A stretch of DNA of 64,000 nt from an uncultured Pelagibacteraceae bacterium (GTDB lineage Bacteria; Pseudomonadota; Alphaproteobacteria; Pelagibacterales; Pelagibacteraceae), in the NCBI GenBank assembly GCA_902599335.1, contig CACKFA010000004.1:55733-119732 (forward strand), given 5' to 3'. The notes below the pieces were generated by a model. It made no database searches, was not told the DNA's origin, and was given only the letters and a program-made list of their open reading frames with translations. Position numbers and translations under genes: made by a program. Position 1 is the stretch's first letter; every line of letters starts with the position of its first letter. Positions 62,407-64,000 of this stretch are shown piece by piece.

Positions 62407-63589
62407 AAACACAATACTATTTTCGTTGATATCTACTTTTTTCTTAATTTTTTTAATTTCTATTTGGAAGATATTAGCAACATTGCAAGGTTTAAGTATT
62501 AATAGCTTTAATATCGAAATCATTTTAATGTTTGGTCTTTTAATATCATTAGCTCACTTGGGAATAGGTGACAGAATTAAATCAATTTATAAATCAATAA
62601 TTTTTTCTTCCATATTCGTTTTTTGTGATGGTTACTTAATTCAAAAATTACCAATTTGGTATAATGTGGGCATATTTTTAATATTATATTTTTTTATTAA
62701 TAAAATTAGTAAATATACTTTTATAAGTTTAAAAGAAGAGCACTCTACTCAAGTAATTTTATTTGATTTTTTAACTCTATTTGGAATTTTGTTTTTTTCA
62801 TTTGTAATACTTTTTCCATTTTACATGATGTTAGTAACAAGTTTTAAAACACAAATAGCATTGTTAGTGAACCCTTTAGATTTTAGTATAAATTTTGGCC
62901 AAGATATAAAAGATTTATTTAAATCTTATTTTGTAATTTTTAAATCTTATAAATTTGGAAAATATATTGTGATCAGTACAATTGTTTCTGTCGGTACTGT
63001 TATTATCACTCTTCTTTTTGCAATACCTGCAGCTTATGCAGTTGCAAGATTAAATTTCTTTGGAAAAACATTTTTATCTACATCTATACTTATAATATAT
63101 ATGTTTCCTGCAATCGTTCTTGTTATTCCGTTGTATACAATATTTAGTCAATTAGGTTTACGTAATTCAATAGAGGGTTTATTAATTGTGTATACAGCAA
63201 CAACACTTCCAGTAGCTATTTATATGTTACAAGGATACTTCAAAAGTATACCAAAAGAATTAGAAGAAGCCGCAATTTTAGATAAATTAAGTTGGTTTGG
63301 AATTATTACAAAAATCATAATTCCATTAAGTATTCCAGCTATTTCATCTGTTGCTTTATATGTTTTTATGATTGCTTGGAATGAATTTTTATTTTCTTTA
63401 ATGTTTTTAGATAATCCAAATTCGTTTACATTATCAAGAGCTATTCAATACTTAAGTGGAGATGCTGAAACGCCAAGACAATATTTAATGGCAGGGTCAG
63501 TTGTTGTTACATTACCAGTATTGTTTATATTTGTTTATTTTGAAAAATATCTAGTTAGCGGTTTGACGGCGGGAAGCGTTAAAGGATAA
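62396..63589 (+). CDS. Carbohydrate-type ABC transporter permease (MalG-like) with extra N-terminal helices
   Basis: A 397-residue permease, about 100 residues longer than MalG. The first 120 residues form three to four additional hydrophobic segments (for example ILFSLISTFFLIFLISIWKIL) before the usual FPFYMMLVTSFKTQIALL start. The coupling loop ELEEAAILDKLSWFGIITKIIIP is near residue 300. It partners with the MalF-like subunit. Its stop overlaps the next start by one base (TAATG). Confidence 0.9.
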   Translation: MRIKNTILFSLISTFFLIFLISIWKILATLQGLSINSFNIEIILMFGLLISLAHLGIGDRIKSIYKSIIFSSIFVFCDGYLIQKLPIWYNVGIFLILYFFINKISKYTFISLKEEHSTQVILFDFLTLFGILFFSFVILFPFYMMLVTSFKTQIALLVNPLDFSINFGQDIKDLFKSYFVIFKSYKFGKYIVISTIVSVGTVIITLLFAIPAAYAVARLNFFGKTFLSTSILIIYMFPAIVLVIPLYTIFSQLGLRNSIEGLLIVYTATTLPVAIYMLQGYFKSIPKELEEAAILDKLSWFGIITKIIIPLSIPAISSVALYVFMIAWNEFLFSLMFLDNPNSFTLSRAIQYLSGDAETPRQYLMAGSVVVTLPVLFIFVYFEKYLVSGLTAGSVKG

Positions 63590-64000
63590 TGAATAAGTTT
63601 ATTAAAAATGCTCAAAAAATTTTAATTGGAAATAGAAAAAGAGGATATACTTTACCGACAAATAATAAACTTTATCCTGCTCAATGGAACTGGGATTCAG
63701 TATTTATCGCATTAGGATATTCTTATTTTAATTTAAATTTTGCATTAAAAGAAATTAAGACACTTTTAGATGGGCAATGGAAAGATGGAATGATTCCTCA
63801 CATCCTATTTCATGACACAAATACTAATTACTATCCTAATCATACTGCTTGGAATTGTGGAAATAAAGTACGCTCATCTGGGATAACTCAGCCACCAGTA
63901 CTTGCAAGTATTTTAAAACAAATAATAGATAAAAACAAAATTTCTCAAAAACAAAAAAAAGAAATTAAAAAATTTATAATTAAAATTAAAAGATCTCATG
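63589..64000 (+). CDS. GH63-type glycosidase resembling glucosylglycerate/mannosylglycerate hydrolase, 5' part
   Basis: The gene runs off the window after 137 codons. The N-terminal sequence has YPAQWNWDSVFIALGY, LLDGQWKDGMIPHILFH and SSGITQPPVLAS, which match the (alpha/alpha)6-barrel GH63 enzymes MGH and GgH that release glycerate from mannosyl- or glucosylglycerate. The W-x-W-D-S and QW-x-DGMIPH blocks line the substrate pocket in those enzymes. One-base overlap with the permease gene ties it to the ABC importer, so the cell may import and cleave such an osmolyte. No signal peptide, so it should be cytoplasmic. Confidence 0.75.
   Translation, partial: MNKFIKNAQKILIGNRKRGYTLPTNNKLYPAQWNWDSVFIALGYSYFNLNFALKEIKTLLDGQWKDGMIPHILFHDTNTNYYPNHTAWNCGNKVRSSGITQPPVLASILKQIIDKNKISQKQKKEIKKFIIKIKRSH

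Noticed and set aside
1..64000. CRISPR arrays, insertion sequences, prophage or genomic-island borders
   Set aside because: No spaced direct repeats, transposase or integrase genes, tRNA-linked attachment sites or sharp composition breaks were seen.

Overview
The window looks like a piece of a SAR11-clade alphaproteobacterial genome (Candidatus Pelagibacter or a close relative). Base composition is strongly A+T rich. Genes are packed with 1-4 bp overlaps (TAATG, ATGA junctions) and almost no spacers above 150 bp. The content is typical of a streamlined marine heterotroph: a DMSP lyase, a dimethylglycine/sarcosine dehydrogenase with electron-transfer flavoproteins, TRAP and ABC uptake systems, and sugar-acid catabolism. 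This assignment is inference from content and style; there is no rRNA gene in the window. I found no tRNA, rRNA, CRISPR array, insertion sequence or prophage.

Region 1 (1-11456, all +). The window opens inside a gene for an M24-fold protein whose metal and catalytic residues match DMSP lyase DddP. It is followed without gaps by an APS-kinase-like P-loop protein, an HxGH nucleotidyltransferase, a 2-oxoglutarate/Fe(II) oxygenase, a crotonase-fold protein, a small membrane protein, a CoA-binding protein, a transporter and a secreted protein. Then comes an 810-residue FAD/GcvT dehydrogenase of the dimethylglycine/sarcosine type, with etfB, etfA and ETF-ubiquinone oxidoreductase directly behind it: a complete path from N-methyl groups to quinone.

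Region 2 (11458-22963). This holds a DUF2237 protein and hisI (-), then folE, an AcuI-type acryloyl-CoA reductase and a LysR regulator (+). A ferric-iron ABC operon follows, preceded by two tandem Fur/Irr-like palindromes and carrying a tiny Cys-motif gene and a long inverted repeat. Next are AzlCD, a persulfide-dioxygenase-like hydrolase, a DUF4396 protein, and a cytochrome b561 / cytochrome c' pair whose 5' ends overlap head to head. The region ends in a convergent spacer with strong RNA-like hairpins.

Region 3 (22964-36681) is a sugar-acid catabolic island: two beta-hydroxyacid dehydrogenases, a DMT exporter, three unrelated sugar-acid dehydratases (UxaA/GarD, IlvD/Edd and enolase superfamily), a 2-hydroxyacid dehydrogenase, a complete TRAP transporter, an SDR, an FAH-family hydrolase and an SMP-30 lactonase. 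The second half resembles the non-phosphorylative L-fuconate-type route to pyruvate.

Region 4 (36656-50479) is mostly housekeeping: ppc, ccdA, an azoreductase, a gamma-butyrobetaine-hydroxylase-like oxygenase, hisN, DUF924/DUF952, cysE-cysK, a VOC protein, a LysE exporter and an alpha/beta hydrolase. It also has an SMR-DUF2798-SMR trio in which both SMR proteins lack the essential membrane glutamate, and a run of small stress-like proteins.

Region 5 (50466-64000) contains two carbohydrate-type ABC systems around a divergent centre. The leftward set runs bicupin, two-domain SnoaL-like protein, core-MetE-like Zn methyl/alkyltransferase, binding protein, two permeases and an atypical HAD protein, and has no ATPase. 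The rightward set runs a second large SnoaL-like protein, the only ATPase, binding protein, two permeases and the start of a GH63-type gene resembling glucosylglycerate/mannosylglycerate hydrolase. The MetE/cupin/SnoaL group is the best candidate here for an undescribed catabolic pathway.

A theme across the window: in all four complete transporter operons with a binding-protein gene first, a stem-loop lies between that gene and the membrane-subunit gene.
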